Below are positions 1 to 9,366 of a DNA stretch of 64,000 bases, piece by piece. The stretch lies in NCBI RefSeq assembly GCF_004296405.1, contig NZ_PSRR01000005.1:1-64000 (forward strand), read 5' to 3'. Source of the DNA: Bradyrhizobium sp. Leo170. GTDB taxonomy: Bacteria; Pseudomonadota; Alphaproteobacteria; Rhizobiales; Xanthobacteraceae. A program made the position numbers and the translations under genes. The number at the start of each line of letters is the position of its first letter. Position 1 is the first letter of the stretch. The notes beneath the pieces were generated by a model, which had not been told where the DNA came from, did not search any database, and saw only the letters and a list, made by a program, of their open reading frames with translations.

Positions 1-1426
1 CGAAGTCGACCGCAAGCTTCGCCGCCTGCGCCAGCACCGCCGCGCCGTCCTGGCGCCCGAACGCGCCGGCGCCCACCAGCACGATCGGGTTCTTGGCATT
101 CTTGAGCACGTCGGCGAAGGAATGCTTGCCGGCGGCGAGCGTCGCGAGCGTCTCCGGTCCGGCGCCAAGATAGTCGTAGTCATAGGTCAGGTCCGCCTTC
201 GGGCCGATCACGCCGATCTTGAGTTGGCCGGAGCGCCAGCGCTTGCGGATGCGGGCGTTGATGATCGCGGCTTCCTTGCGCGGAGTCGAGCCGATGATCA
301 GGAGCGCATCCGCCCGCTCGATGCCTGCAATCGTCGGGTTGAAGATGTAGCTGCCGCGGCCGGCCTTCGGATCGAAGGCATCGCCACCCTGCACGGCGAG
401 GTTGGACGAGCCGTATTTCGCCAGCAGTTCCTTCAGCGCGAACATTTCTTCGACCGCGGCAACGTCGCCTGCGATGGCGCCGATCCGCTTGCCGTCGACC
501 CGGCCGGTCTTGGCCGCGATCGCTGCGAAGGCTTCCTGCCACGAGGCCGGGCGGAGCTTGCCGTTCTCGCGGATATAGGGCCGGTCGAGCCGCTGGGTAC
601 GCAGGCCATCGACGATGTGGCGGGTCTTGTCGGAGATCCACTCCTCGTTCACGGCCTCGTTGATGCGCGGCAGGATCCGCATCACCTCGCGGCCGCGGGT
701 GTCGACCCGGATCGCCGAGCCGACGCCGTCCATGACGTCGACCGACTGCGTCTTGCCGAGTTCCCAGGGACGAGCGGCGAAGGCATAGGGCTTCGAGGTC
801 AGCGCACCGACCGGACAGATGTCGACGAGATTACCCTGCAATTCCGAAGTCAGGGCGTGTTCGAGATAGGTCGTGATCTCCATGTCCTCACCGCGGCCGG
901 TCGCGCCCATTTCCGGGGCGCCCGCCACTTCCGCGGAGAACCGGACGCAGCGGGTGCACTGGATGCAGCGGTTCATCGAGGTCTTGACCAGCGCGCCCAG
1001 ATATTTGTCCTCGACCGCGCGCTTGTTCTCGGCGAAGCGGCTGGTGTCGACGCCATAGCCCATCGCCTGGTCCTGCAGGTCGCATTCGCCGCCCTGGTCG
1101 CAGATCGGGCAGTCCAGCGGATGGTTGATCAGCAGGAACTCCATCACGCCTTCGCGCGCCTTCTTCACCATCGGCGAGCGGGTGGAGATTTCCGGCGGTT
1201 CGCCCTTGGGGCCCGGACGGCAGTCGCGCACGCCCCAGGCGCAGCTCGCGACCGGCTTCGGGCCGCCCTTCACTTCGACGAGGCACATCCGGCAGTTGCC
1301 GGCGATCGACAGCCGCTCGTGGTAGCAGAAGCGCGGGATTTCGGCGCCGGCGGCCTCGCACGCCTGCAGCAGCGTGTATTCCGGCGGCACATCGATCTCT
1401 TTGCCATCGATGATCAGTTTGGTCAT
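1..1426 (-). CDS. nuoG: NADH-quinone oxidoreductase subunit G (NuoG), 3' end outside window
   Basis: This is the N-terminal part of the iron-sulfur/molybdopterin-fold subunit of the peripheral arm of complex I, which passes electrons from the FMN site along Fe-S clusters to quinone. The visible protein starts [15 protein letters not shown] and has the 2Fe-2S ferredoxin-type cysteines ([10 protein letters not shown], then [11 protein letters not shown]). Further on come the Cys-rich 4Fe-4S region and the beginning of the molybdopterin oxidoreductase domain. The start ATG is at 1424-1426. The gene runs off the left edge, so its end is not seen. It follows nuoF and a small membrane gene in the same minus-strand operon. 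Confidence 0.95.
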   Translation of the reverse strand, partial: MTKLIIDGKEIDVPPEYTLLQACEAAGAEIPRFCYHERLSIAGNCRMCLVEVKGGPKPVASCAWGVRDCRPGPKGEPPEISTRSPMVKKAREGVMEFLLINHPLDCPICDQGGECDLQDQAMGYGVDTSRFAENKRAVEDKYLGALVKTSMNRCIQCTRCVRFSAEVAGAPEMGATGRGEDMEITTYLEHALTSELQGNLVDICPVGALTSKPYAFAARPWELGKTQSVDVMDGVGSAIRVDTRGREVMRILPRINEAVNEEWISDKTRHIVDGLRTQRLDRPYIRENGKLRPASWQEAFAAIAAKTGRVDGKRIGAIAGDVAAVEEMFALKELLAKYGSSNLAVQGGDAFDPKAGRGSYIFNPTIAGIERADALLIIGSTPRKEAAIINARIRKRWRSGQLKIGVIGPKADLTYDYDYLGAGPETLATLAAGKHSFADVLKNAKNPIVLVGAGAFGRQDGAAVLAQAAKLAVDF

Positions 1427-1430
1427 TTCT

Positions 1431-1919
1431 TTACGTCTTTCCCAGCTTGCAGTCGGGCGGCACGACGCTGGCGGTCTTCAGTGAAGCCTTAACCCATTGC
1501 TGGGTGTCGGCGCTGTAGGTCGCGAGATAGGCCGGCTCGGCGGCGTTCTTGGCGCAGAGGAACGGCAGATGCGGTCTCAAATCGTAGTCGCAGGAAGCCG
1601 CCCATTCGCGCCGATTGGCAAACGCCGACATCGCCTCCTCGCAGGCATAGAGGAAGTACGAGACGAAGCTCTCGTACTGCACCTGGTCCTCCTGGCTGCC
1701 CGCCTTGATCCGCTCATAGTCCGGCTGCGAATATTTCGGGTTCCTGAAGGCAAGATCGGTGTAGCCGAGAAACGCCTGACGCGCGCTGGAGGCGCGACTG
1801 CCGGTGCGTAGCTCGTTGATCTGGAACAGGATCGCAACAAAGCCGAGCAGCGCCACGGCCGCCTGCGCCATCTGCGCCAGCGTCCCGTATCTCTGCCACC
1901 AGAAGCTTGGTTGCGACAT
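1431..1919 (-). CDS. Hypothetical membrane-anchored protein inside the nuo operon
   Basis: This 162-residue protein is unrecognised. One hydrophobic segment near the N terminus (about residues 13-35, [16 protein letters not shown]) is followed by a soluble domain rich in aromatic residues, with two to three cysteines ([18 protein letters not shown]). I chose the ATG at 1919 because a GGAG lies 8 nt upstream; a GTG nine bases earlier would overlap the nuoF stop. It sits tightly between nuoF and nuoG and is presumably co-transcribed. It is not one of the 14 core complex I subunits, so any link to complex I is only by position. Confidence 0.7.
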   Translation of the reverse strand: MSQPSFWWQRYGTLAQMAQAAVALLGFVAILFQINELRTGSRASSARQAFLGYTDLAFRNPKYSQPDYERIKAGSQEDQVQYESFVSYFLYACEEAMSAFANRREWAASCDYDLRPHLPFLCAKNAAEPAYLATYSADTQQWVKASLKTASVVPPDCKLGKT

Positions 1920-1924
1920 CAAGA

Positions 1925-3250
1925 TCACTCCGCCGCCACCATGTGCGCGGGATCGAGCACACCGACGTCGTCAATATCGGCCTTGTGCGAATATTGGTCG
2001 ATGCGTGCTTCGATCTCGTGACGGAAATGCGCGATCAGGCCCTGGATCGGCCAGGCCGCGGCGTCGCCGAGTGCGCAGATGGTGTGACCCTCGACCTGCT
2101 TCGTCACCTCGAGCAGCATGTCGATCTCGCGCTTGTGCGCGCGCCCCTCGGCCATGCGGGTGAGCACGCGCCACATCCAGCCCGTGCCTTCGCGGCACGG
2201 CGTGCACTGGCCGCAGCTCTCATGCTTGTAGAAGTAGGAGATGCGCGCGATCGCCCGGATCAGGTCGGTCGACTTGTCCATCACGATCACGGCCGCGGTG
2301 CCGAGGCCGGAGCGCAATTTGCTCAAGGAGTCGAAATCCATCGGCGTGTCGATGATCTGCTCGGCCGGCACCATGCGCACCGACGAGCCGCCGGGGATCA
2401 CCGCCTTCAGATTGTCCCAGCCGCCGCGGATGCCGCCGCAGTGCTTTTCGATCAGCTCGCGGAACGGGATCCCCATCGCCTCTTCGACGTTGCAGGGCCG
2501 CTCGACATGGCCGGAGATGCAGAACAGCTTTGTGCCGACATTGTTCGGCCGGCCGATCGCGGCGAACCAGGCCGCGCCACGGCGCAGGATATCCGGTGCA
2601 ACCGCGATCGACTCCACGTTGTTGACGGTGGTCGGGCAGCCGAACAGGCCCACATTGGCCGGGAACGGCGGCTTCAGCCGCGGCTGGCCCTTCTTGCCCT
2701 CGAGGCTTTCCAACAGCGCCGTCTCTTCGCCGCAGATATAGGCGCCGGCGCCATGGGCGACGTAGAGGTCGAACGGCCAGCCATTGACGTTGTCCTTGCC
2801 GATCAGCTTGGCCTCATAGGCCTGATCGATCGCAGCCTGCAGATGCTCGCGCTCGCGGATGAATTCGCCGCGGACATAGATGTAGCAGGCATGCGCGTTC
2901 ATCGCGAAGCTCGCGAGCAGGCAGCCTTCGATCAAGAGATGCGGATCGTGCCGCATGATCTCGCGGTCCTTGCAGGTCCCCGGCTCGGACTCGTCGGCAT
3001 TGACCACGAGATAGCTCGGCCGGCCGTCGGTCGATTCCTTCGGCATGAACGACCATTTCAAGCCGGTCGGAAAACCGGCCCCGCCACGGCCGCGCAGGCC
3101 GGAAGCTTTCATCTCGGCGATGATCCAGTCGCGGCCCTTGTCGATGATCGCCTTGGTGCCGTCCCAGGCGCCGCGGCGGCGCGCGCCCTCGAGGCCCCAA
3201 TCATGGAGGCCGTAGAGGTTCTTGAAGATGCGGTCCTTGTCGTCGAGCAT
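1925..3250 (-). CDS. nuoF: NADH-quinone oxidoreductase subunit F (NuoF)
   Basis: NuoF is the NADH- and FMN-binding 51-kDa subunit at the tip of the complex I peripheral arm, where NADH is oxidised. The 441-residue length is normal for the family. The glycine-rich flavin/nucleotide region [16 protein letters not shown] is present near residues 53-68, as are [17 protein letters not shown], the [19 protein letters not shown] signature and the 4Fe-4S ligands [14 protein letters not shown] near residue 346. The neighbours nuoE upstream and nuoG downstream follow the canonical order, interrupted by small membrane genes. Confidence 0.98.
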   Translation of the reverse strand: MLDDKDRIFKNLYGLHDWGLEGARRRGAWDGTKAIIDKGRDWIIAEMKASGLRGRGGAGFPTGLKWSFMPKESTDGRPSYLVVNADESEPGTCKDREIMRHDPHLLIEGCLLASFAMNAHACYIYVRGEFIREREHLQAAIDQAYEAKLIGKDNVNGWPFDLYVAHGAGAYICGEETALLESLEGKKGQPRLKPPFPANVGLFGCPTTVNNVESIAVAPDILRRGAAWFAAIGRPNNVGTKLFCISGHVERPCNVEEAMGIPFRELIEKHCGGIRGGWDNLKAVIPGGSSVRMVPAEQIIDTPMDFDSLSKLRSGLGTAAVIVMDKSTDLIRAIARISYFYKHESCGQCTPCREGTGWMWRVLTRMAEGRAHKREIDMLLEVTKQVEGHTICALGDAAAWPIQGLIAHFRHEIEARIDQYSHKADIDDVGVLDPAHMVAAE

Positions 3251-3269
3251 GCCTAGAACTTTCCAAACA

Positions 3270-3434
3270 TCAACGATTGGCCTGGGCGTAAGCGAGCCCC
3301 GCAGCGCATCCGCCGAAGGTCAGCGCCCACAACAGGCTGGATTCGAGCGAGGCGTTCAGCCCATAGCGCTGCAGCAGGAAAATGAACGCGGCGGCGACCG
3401 CCGCGTGGAGAGCGATGTAACGCCAGTGCTTCAT
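3270..3434 (-). CDS. Small two-helix membrane protein between nuoE and nuoF
   Basis: A 54-residue protein starting [17 protein letters not shown]. Two hydrophobic segments (about residues 5-22 and 31-49) suggest a small integral membrane protein. The ATG at 3434 is preceded by a good GGGAGG ribosome-binding site five to six bases upstream, which favours it over an upstream in-frame ATG at 3479. It lies in the nuo operon between nuoE and nuoF. I do not recognise a family and assign no function. Confidence 0.6.
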   Translation of the reverse strand: MKHWRYIALHAAVAAAFIFLLQRYGLNASLESSLLWALTFGGCAAGLAYAQANR

Positions 3435-3475
3435 CGCGACCTCCCTTCCCGCCCGCTGCCATGCGAGACCAGGCC

Positions 3476-4087
3476 TCATGTGGTTTCCTTCAGCGTGGTC
3501 GGCCCGCCCGCCGGTGCCGAGAACTGACGATCGACCTGCGGGCCCGGCTTCGGCGGATTACCGGAGGCGAAACCATCCAGCACTTTGCCGAAGCTCTCCT
3601 TGGTCAGATCCTCGTAAGTGTCCTTCCAGATCTGGACCATCGGCGCGTTCACGCAGGCGCCCAGACACTCGACCTCTTCCCAACTGAAATTGCCGTCCTT
3701 CGACAATTCGAAGGGCTCGTGACTGATGCGATGCTGGCAAACTTCGATCAGATCGCCCGCGCCGCGCAGGCGGCATGGCGTGGTGCCGCAGACCTGGACA
3801 TGCGCCTTCTTGCCGACCGGCTGCAACTGGAACATCGTGTAGAAGGTCGCGATCTCCAGCACGCGGATGTGGGGCATTTCGAGCAGGTCGGCGACGGTGC
3901 GGATCGCGGCTTCCGAAACCCAGCCCTCGTTCTGCTCCTGCGCCCGCCACAGGATTGCGATCACCGCGGAGGCCTGACGTCCCGGCGGATACTTCGCGAT
4001 CTGCTGCTTGGCGAAAGCGAGATTCTCCTCCGTGAACGCAAAGCTCGCGGGCTGCAATTCCTTCGGGGCGAGGCGACGGACCGACAT
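3476..4087 (-). CDS. nuoE: NADH-quinone oxidoreductase subunit E (NuoE)
   Basis: NuoE is the 24-kDa thioredoxin-fold subunit that holds the N1a 2Fe-2S cluster next to NuoF. The 203-residue protein has the typical N-terminal helical region ([20 protein letters not shown]), then [12 protein letters not shown] and the cluster cysteines [12 protein letters not shown] and [11 protein letters not shown]. The spacing and length are normal for an alphaproteobacterial NuoE with its extended C-terminal tail. It lies downstream of the FkbM methyltransferase, not directly after nuoD. Confidence 0.97.
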   Translation of the reverse strand: MSVRRLAPKELQPASFAFTEENLAFAKQQIAKYPPGRQASAVIAILWRAQEQNEGWVSEAAIRTVADLLEMPHIRVLEIATFYTMFQLQPVGKKAHVQVCGTTPCRLRGAGDLIEVCQHRISHEPFELSKDGNFSWEEVECLGACVNAPMVQIWKDTYEDLTKESFGKVLDGFASGNPPKPGPQVDRQFSAPAGGPTTLKETT

Positions 4088-4098
4088 TTCTTACTCTC

Positions 4099-5058
4099 TC
4101 ATTGCATGCGGCGAACGGTCTTCGCATTCAGCGCGTTGATCCGGTCCTGCCAGAAGGCGCTTGCGGTGCCGAACACGTTGTAGCCGACATGGGTCGATAC
4201 CTTGATGCGATCGAGGATCGAAAGCTCGGTCACGGTTTCAAGGCGATTGGAGCTGGGATCGTAGACGATCAGCTTGAGCGGGGTCTCTTCAAGGATGTAG
4301 CGCGACACGGTGTGCTTGCGATCGCTGCCATGCTCCTCGCAGAGCAGCACGCTGTCGCCCTGCATCAGCCGGACGCCGCCCTTCATCGCCTCGATCTCGA
4401 CGCCCTCGACGTCGAGCTTGATCAGATATTTTCCGTTCAGCTCGATCTTGCCGTCGTCGAGCAGATTGTCGAGCGCGATCACCGGCACTTCCTCGCCGTC
4501 GGCCTGGTCGCCGGCGATGCTGAACGCCTCATGCTTGGTGCCGGAGAGTTTTGCCGTGCCCCTGCCCGCGCCGATCGCGCATTTCATCGTCTCGAAGCGG
4601 GTGCCGTTGATCGCAGCGTTATTCGCAAGCTTCGGAAAATTCTGTCCCGACGGCTCGATCGCGATCGCCTTTTGCGAACCGAACGGCTTGCTCGAGACCA
4701 GCACCGACCAGTAGCCGTAATTGGCGCCGCAATCGATCAGCGTGTAGTCGACGTCGGCGGAATCCTTGAACAGGAGCTCGAGCTCGTCCTCGTAATGGTA
4801 GGATCGGTTGAGCAGCTTGCTCCAATAGCCGTCGCCATAGGGAAACTCGAACACCGCGTCCTCATTGAGCCGGATGGCGATGTTGCGCTCGGGCAGCGTC
4901 TTGCGCAGCAGGTTAGCGCAGGCGATGTAGCCCATGTGGGAAAAGTGCGAGGAGATCTTCGAACCGGTCGACAGCGCCAGCGCAGCCGTCCGCTCCCACA
5001 GGTTGGCTCCTTCGAGAGCCCCTGAGGCGCGGTCAAACTGGATGGGCGGCTGCACCAT
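4099..5058 (-). CDS. FkbM-family SAM-dependent methyltransferase inserted between nuoD and nuoE
   Basis: A 319-residue protein with a class I SAM-methyltransferase core of the FkbM type. The SAM-binding stretch DYTLIDCGANYGYW is near residues 96-109, followed by AIAIEPSGQNF and YLIKLDVEGVEIEAM, which is characteristic of FkbM proteins that methylate O-linked sugar or polyketide hydroxyls. The ATG at 5058 overlaps the nuoD stop by four bases (ATGA), so translation is probably coupled to the operon. The substrate is unknown. The placement could mean selection for operon expression without any role in complex I. Confidence 0.9.
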   Translation of the reverse strand: MVQPPIQFDRASGALEGANLWERTAALALSTGSKISSHFSHMGYIACANLLRKTLPERNIAIRLNEDAVFEFPYGDGYWSKLLNRSYHYEDELELLFKDSADVDYTLIDCGANYGYWSVLVSSKPFGSQKAIAIEPSGQNFPKLANNAAINGTRFETMKCAIGAGRGTAKLSGTKHEAFSIAGDQADGEEVPVIALDNLLDDGKIELNGKYLIKLDVEGVEIEAMKGGVRLMQGDSVLLCEEHGSDRKHTVSRYILEETPLKLIVYDPSSNRLETVTELSILDRIKVSTHVGYNVFGTASAFWQDRINALNAKTVRRMQ

Positions 5059-6254
5059 CACCGATCGACCTCTCCGAACACGATGTCGAGCGAGCCGAGG
5101 ATCGCCGAGACGTCGGCGAGCAGATGGCCCGTGCAGATGTGGTCCATCGCCTGCAGATGGGCAAAGCCCGGCGCGCGGATCTTGCACTTGTAGGGCTTGT
5201 TGGTGCCATCGGCGACGAGATAGACGCCGAACTCGCCCTTGGGCGCTTCCACCGCGGCGTAGACTTCGCCGGCCGGTACGTGCACGCCCTCGGTGTAGAG
5301 CTTGAAGTGATGGATCAGCGCTTCCATCGAGCGCTTCATCTCGCCGCGCCGCGGCGGCGCGATCTTGTTGTCTTCGACGACGACCGGCCCCTGCCCGTCG
5401 GGCGATTTCAGTTTCTGGATGCACTGCTTCATGATGCGCACCGACTGGCGCATCTCTTCCATGCGGATCAGGTAGCGGTCGTAGCAGTCGCCGTTCTTGC
5501 CGATCGGAATGTCGAAATCCATCTCGGCGTAGCATTCGTAGGGCTGCGCCTTGCGCAGGTCCCAGGCCGCGCCCGAGCCGCGCACCATCACGCCAGAGAA
5601 GCCCCACTCCCAGGCTTCCTTCAGCGACACCACGCCGATGTCGACGTTGCGCTGCTTGAAGATGCGGTTGCCGGTGAGCAGCGTATCGAGGTCGTCCACC
5701 ACTTTGAGGAACGGGTCGCACCACGCATCGATATCGTCGATCAGCTTCGGCGGCAGGTCCTGGTGCACGCCGCCGACGCGGAAGAAGGCGGCATGCATGC
5801 GCGAGCCGGAGGCGCGCTCGTAGAACATCATCAGCTTTTCGCGCTCCTCAAACCCCCACAGCGGCGGGGTGAGCGCGCCGACGTCCATCGCCTGCGTGGT
5901 GACGTTGAGCAGATGCGACAGGATACGGCCGATCTCGCAATAGAGCACGCGGATCAGTTGCCCGCGCCGCGGCACCGTGATGCCGAGCAGCTTTTCCGCC
6001 GCGAGGCAGAAGGCATGCTCCTGGTTCATCGGCGCGACGTAATCGAGCCGGTCGAAATACGGGATCGCCTGCAGGTAGGTCTTGTGCTCGATCAGCTTCT
6101 CGGTGCCGCGATGCAAGAGCCCGATATGCGGATCGACGCGCGCGACTACTTCGCCATCAAGTTCGAGCACGAGGCGCAACACGCCGTGCGCGGCCGGATG
6201 CTGCGGTCCAAAGTTAATGGTGAAGTTGCGCAGATTTTGAGGTTGCTCGTTCAT
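5058..6254 (-). CDS. nuoD: NADH-quinone oxidoreductase subunit D (NuoD)
   Basis: NuoD is the 49-kDa subunit that, with NuoB, forms the quinone-reduction site of complex I. The 398-residue length matches separate (not NuoCD-fused) NuoD proteins. Landmarks include [22 protein letters not shown] near residues 14-35, [41 protein letters not shown] and the C-terminal DIVFGEVDR. Its ATG is at 6254. A four-helix-bundle gene with flanking repeats separates it from nuoC upstream. Confidence 0.98.
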   Translation of the reverse strand: MNEQPQNLRNFTINFGPQHPAAHGVLRLVLELDGEVVARVDPHIGLLHRGTEKLIEHKTYLQAIPYFDRLDYVAPMNQEHAFCLAAEKLLGITVPRRGQLIRVLYCEIGRILSHLLNVTTQAMDVGALTPPLWGFEEREKLMMFYERASGSRMHAAFFRVGGVHQDLPPKLIDDIDAWCDPFLKVVDDLDTLLTGNRIFKQRNVDIGVVSLKEAWEWGFSGVMVRGSGAAWDLRKAQPYECYAEMDFDIPIGKNGDCYDRYLIRMEEMRQSVRIMKQCIQKLKSPDGQGPVVVEDNKIAPPRRGEMKRSMEALIHHFKLYTEGVHVPAGEVYAAVEAPKGEFGVYLVADGTNKPYKCKIRAPGFAHLQAMDHICTGHLLADVSAILGSLDIVFGEVDR

Positions 6255-6270
6255 GGTGCAGCTCCCGCTG

Positions 6271-6308
6271 CCTGGCGAATAGCGAATGGCGAGTAGCGAA
6301 TAGCGAAC
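6271..6308. repeat. Degenerate short repeat block, nuoD side of the four-helix-bundle element
   Basis: The sequence carries tandem degenerate units of the form GCGAATAGCGAATGGCGA. A block of the complementary units lies on the other side of the four-helix-bundle gene at 6698-6727. Together they delimit an inserted element inside the nuo operon. Confidence 0.7.
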
Positions 6309-6309
6309 G

Positions 6310-6693
6310 TCATTTTGCGGACTTGTCCTGCAGGGCGCGTATCAACGCTCGAACCATTTTGCCCAAACTCTCGCACCGCCCCATTACCAGTTCCAGTTCG
6401 GATGCAGGCAGAACGCCGACCCGCTCCGCCAGCAAGAGATGAGTTTCCAATTCCTTCAGAGAGCCCTGCGACACGCGCAGCGACTGCACGAAACTGCCTG
6501 TACTCTCGCGCCCATGACCTTCCGCGATATTGGCGGGAATAGAAGCCGCAGCCCGCCTGACCTGGGATGTCAGGCCAAACAGCTCGTCGCGAGGAAATCG
6601 CCCCGTCAAGCGATAGCAGGACTCCGCTAAGATCATGGCATCCTGCCACACCCTTAGGTCCCGGTACGAGCTGATCGATGGGTCGCTCAACAA
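6310..6693 (-). CDS. Four-helix-bundle (23S rRNA intervening-sequence type) protein
   Basis: This 127-residue protein matches the widespread four-helix-bundle family first known from 23S rRNA intervening sequences: [16 protein letters not shown], then [24 protein letters not shown], then [19 protein letters not shown]. Proteins of this family form pentameric helical bundles; their cellular role is not established. The gene is read in the same direction as nuo and overlaps the end of nuoC by seven bases. Short degenerate repeats flank it, which suggests it arrived as a discrete element. Confidence 0.9.
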   Translation of the reverse strand: MLSDPSISSYRDLRVWQDAMILAESCYRLTGRFPRDELFGLTSQVRRAAASIPANIAEGHGRESTGSFVQSLRVSQGSLKELETHLLLAERVGVLPASELELVMGRCESLGKMVRALIRALQDKSAK

Positions 6694-7322
6694 TCATCCC
6701 TATTCGCCACTCGCCATTCGCCACTTCTCTTCTCATCGCCCGGCAGCGGATAATCCGCACCTTCCCAAGGCGAGAGGAAATCGAACTTGCGGAATTCCTG
6801 GTTGAGGCGCACCGGCTCGTACACCACCCGCTTCTCCTCGTCGTCGTAGCGAACCTCGACGAAGCCGGTGAGCGGAAAGTCCTTGCGCAGCGGATGGCCG
6901 TCGAAGCCGTAATCGGTCAGGAGCCGGCGCATGTCGGGATGGCCGGTGAAGATCACGCCATAGAGATCGTAGGTCTCGCGCTCGAACCAGTCGGCGCCGG
7001 GAAAGACCTCGATGATCGACGGCACCTGCGTGTTCTCGTCGGCCTCCGCGCGCAGGCGGATGCGTGTGTTCAGCGTCGGTGACAGGAAGTGATAAACAAC
7101 GTCGAACCGCTTGTCCCGCTCGGGGTAGTCAACCGCGGTCACGTCGGTGAAGTTGACGAAGCGCAGGGCCGGATCGTCGCGCAGGTGCTTGACGACGTCG
7201 ACGATCTTCTCCGCGTCCACATCAACCGTGAGCTGATTGAACGCAACCGAATGCGCCTTCGCCGCGCCGGGAAGCGCGCTAACGATCGTCTGCCCCAAGG
7301 CGTCGAGCTTGGCGTCGTCCAT
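6687..7322 (-). CDS. nuoC: NADH-quinone oxidoreductase subunit C (NuoC), with repeat-derived C-terminal tail
   Basis: NuoC is the 30-kDa subunit of the complex I connecting module. The 211-residue protein begins [18 protein letters not shown] and has the family signature [28 protein letters not shown], then [11 protein letters not shown] near residues 149-159. The start ATG is at 7322. The natural C terminus appears to be around [14 protein letters not shown]; the last residues ([13 protein letters not shown]) are encoded by the short repeats that flank the inserted four-helix-bundle gene. The tail is therefore likely a by-product of the insertion. Confidence 0.97.
   Translation of the reverse strand: MDDAKLDALGQTIVSALPGAAKAHSVAFNQLTVDVDAEKIVDVVKHLRDDPALRFVNFTDVTAVDYPERDKRFDVVYHFLSPTLNTRIRLRAEADENTQVPSIIEVFPGADWFERETYDLYGVIFTGHPDMRRLLTDYGFDGHPLRKDFPLTGFVEVRYDDEEKRVVYEPVRLNQEFRKFDFLSPWEGADYPLPGDEKRSGEWRVANRDDC
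6698..6727. repeat. Degenerate short repeat block, nuoC side of the four-helix-bundle element
   Basis: Units such as TATTCGCCACTCGCCATTCG are the reverse complement of those at 6271-6308, so the two blocks form an imperfect inverted repeat around the inserted gene. This block is translated as the end of NuoC. Confidence 0.7.
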
Positions 7323-7333
7323 GACGTAATACC

Positions 7334-7924
7334 TTAGCGTTCGATAGTGCCGATGCGGCGAATCTTCTTCTGCAGCAGCAAGACGCCGTAGAGCAGCGCT
7401 TCCGCCGTCGGCGGGCAGCCCGGCACGTAGATGTCGATCGGCACGATGCGGTCGCAGCCGCGCACCACCGAATAGGAATAGTGGTAGTAGCCGCCGCCAT
7501 TGGCGCAGGAGCCCATCGAGATCACGTAGCGCGGCTCCGGCATCTGGTCGTAGACCTTGCGCAGCGCCGGCGCCATCTTGTTGGTCAGCGTGCCCGCGAC
7601 GATCATCACGTCCGACTGCCGCGGCGAAGCACGCGGGGCGAATCCGAAGCGCTCGACGTCGTAGCGCGGCATCGAGACCTGCATCATCTCGACCGCACAG
7701 CAGGCCAGGCCGAACGTCATCCACATCAGCGAGCCGGTACGGGCCCAGGTGATCAGGTCGTCGGCGGCCGCGACGAAGAAACCCTTGTCGGAGAGCTCGT
7801 GGTTGATGTCGCGGAAATACGGATCATTGGCGCCGACCGGCTTGCCGGTGGCGGGATCAAGGATGCCCCTCGGCGCCGGCGCGATTGCCGGCCGGGACGT
7901 TGCGGCAGTAGGGCTCAATCCCAT
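7334..7924 (-). CDS. nuoB: NADH-quinone oxidoreductase subunit B (NuoB)
   Basis: NuoB carries cluster N2, the last Fe-S centre before quinone. The 196-residue protein has the four ligand cysteines in the usual context: [11 protein letters not shown] (about residues 73-83), [12 protein letters not shown] and [12 protein letters not shown]. The ATG at 7924 has an AAAGG about 9 nt upstream and overlaps the nuoA stop; an in-frame ATG at 7945 is the alternative. The N-terminal ~30 residues are an alphaproteobacterial extension rich in Ala and Pro. Confidence 0.97.
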   Translation of the reverse strand: MGLSPTAATSRPAIAPAPRGILDPATGKPVGANDPYFRDINHELSDKGFFVAAADDLITWARTGSLMWMTFGLACCAVEMMQVSMPRYDVERFGFAPRASPRQSDVMIVAGTLTNKMAPALRKVYDQMPEPRYVISMGSCANGGGYYHYSYSVVRGCDRIVPIDIYVPGCPPTAEALLYGVLLLQKKIRRIGTIER

Positions 7925-8280
7925 TCGAGCGCGCCTTTCTTCCATTCATAGGCAAAGCCGACCGTCAGCACGGCCAGAAACACCATCATCGACCAGAACC
8001 CGGTCGCGCCCAGCTTTCCGAACGCCACCGCCCAGGGGAAAAGAAACGCCACTTCGAGGTCGAAGATGATGAAGAGGATCGCCACCAGATAGAAGCGGAC
8101 ATCGAACTTCATGCGGGCGTCGTCAAAAGCGTTGAATCCGCATTCATAAGCGGAGAGCTTTTCCGGATCGGGCTGCTGGAATGCGAGCAGGAATGGCGCG
8201 ATCAGGAGCGCCAGGCCGATCACGGCTGCGACCCCGATAAACACCACAAGTGGAAGATAATTCTGCAGGATGCCGTTCAT
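7915..8280 (-). CDS. nuoA: NADH-quinone oxidoreductase subunit A (NuoA)
   Basis: NuoA is a small three-helix membrane subunit at the junction of the membrane and peripheral arms. The 121-residue protein has hydrophobic segments near residues 8-31, 63-83 and 89-111, and the family signature [36 protein letters not shown] (broken here by the loop after FDDAR). It is the first gene of the nuo operon, so the operon promoter should lie in the 8281-8800 gap. Confidence 0.98.
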   Translation of the reverse strand: MNGILQNYLPLVVFIGVAAVIGLALLIAPFLLAFQQPDPEKLSAYECGFNAFDDARMKFDVRFYLVAILFIIFDLEVAFLFPWAVAFGKLGATGFWSMMVFLAVLTVGFAYEWKKGALEWD

Positions 8281-8384
8281 CGGCGGTGCCTTCTTGCTGC
8301 GGTTTCGGACAGCCGCAGATTCGTGTCATTGGAATTATTCTTGAGCCTTAGCGCAGCGCAACAGAGGGCGCAAGACAAGCTATT

Positions 8385-8537
8385 TTAAAGCTCCGTCGGG
8401 CTAGGCCGCCTCCGATCAACCGGTGTTAAGCGCGCGTTCTCGCCCAAGATGAAGAACGCGTGACCTCGAAGGTTCGTGCCCCAGATTTGCAGCTCCCGAT
8501 CGCCAAAATCCACAGTGGCCAATAATCGCCCGGCCAT
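8385..8537 (-). CDS. Possible small protein upstream of nuoA
   Basis: An open frame of 50 codons starting MAGRLLATVDFGDRELQIWG, with plausible protein-like composition, lies in the gap upstream of nuoA. No clear ribosome-binding site or family was recognised. The remaining gap (8281-8384 and 8538-8808) should hold the nuo promoter, but I do not see a convincing -35/-10 pair to place. Confidence 0.3.
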   Translation of the reverse strand: MAGRLLATVDFGDRELQIWGTNLRGHAFFILGENARLTPVDRRRPSPTEL

Positions 8538-8808
8538 CTCTGCGCACCTCTCGTTTAGTTGAACCGCGGCGGTCCTGTCGGGCCGACACGGCATGTTGGC
8601 CCGCCACCCCCTGTAGCGGCGTTATCCCCAAGGAATCCTCCGTCGCTTGTGACTTTTTTCCTTTAGCCCCGGCGTCCTGCAGCTACGCACGAAACCAATC
8701 CCGCCGAGCAATGAAACCATTTTGGGGAACCCGCGAAACCATTCTGAAACAGACCAAGGGTACCTCTTTGCCCAACAGGCGGCGGCAAAGCTCGCCCGGA
8801 GGCGCAAG

Positions 8809-9009
8809 ATGAACCACTCAATTCACTCGGCGGATCGCTCGACCCACCTGAAAATCGTGGTGGTCGCGCTGGTGGCGGGCATTGCGGTCGCAGCCTTGGG
8901 TATCGCCGCGCGCAACAATTCGGAATTCACCCAGACCGCCCAGACCCAGGTGGTGAAGGCTGGCAAGCCGGTGGCGATTACCAGTTCAGGCACCTCGACG
9001 GTCCGCTGA
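8809..9009 (+). CDS. Small single-pass membrane protein
   Basis: A 66-residue protein starting MNHSIHSADRSTHLKIVVVA, with one transmembrane helix at about residues 13-35 followed by a polar, Thr/Ser/Gln-rich tail predicted to be periplasmic. The ATG at 8809 is favoured by an upstream GGAGGCGCAAG. A rho-independent terminator follows closely. Similar short proteins are common in Bradyrhizobium, but I cannot name a function. Confidence 0.65.
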   Translation: MNHSIHSADRSTHLKIVVVALVAGIAVAALGIAARNNSEFTQTAQTQVVKAGKPVAITSSGTSTVR

Positions 9010-9038
9010 CCCGCGCATTTTGCTGATAAGGCACGTAA

Positions 9039-9064
9039 GGCCGCCTCCGGGCGGCTTTGTTGTT
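9039..9064 (+). terminator. Rho-independent terminator after the small membrane protein
   Basis: A GC-rich hairpin, GCCGCC-TCCG-GGCGGC, is followed by TTTGTTGTTT and lies 30 bases after the stop codon at 9009. Confidence 0.75.
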
Positions 9065-9366
9065 TGGTGGGCTTGCGAAGCTGACGCCCTGCCCGATTTG
9101 GAACAGCCTGTACCAATCCGGCGCATAGGCTGACGAAATCGCCCCCCACGTTTCGCCGCCGCCGACCGGGATTCGGCTGCACGATGGCTCATGCCGAGGG
9201 TGGAAAATCCCGAAAACCCCGCCTCCGCTACCGCCGTTAACCGCATTGCCTGGGTTTCCGTGCCCCTGACGGCCTTCATCAGCCACTGCGGCACGATCGC
9301 TGCCCTTCCAGGGCATCTTCCGTCGCATCCGCCCCGATGCGGCACAGAGGTAGCCTGGAGGATTGC

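Noticed and set aside
122-1492. Long plus-strand open frame opposite nuoG and similar long frames opposite nuoF, nuoD and tail genes
   Set aside because: They are antisense shadows produced by high GC at third positions; the minus-strand frames encode clear complex I and phage proteins.
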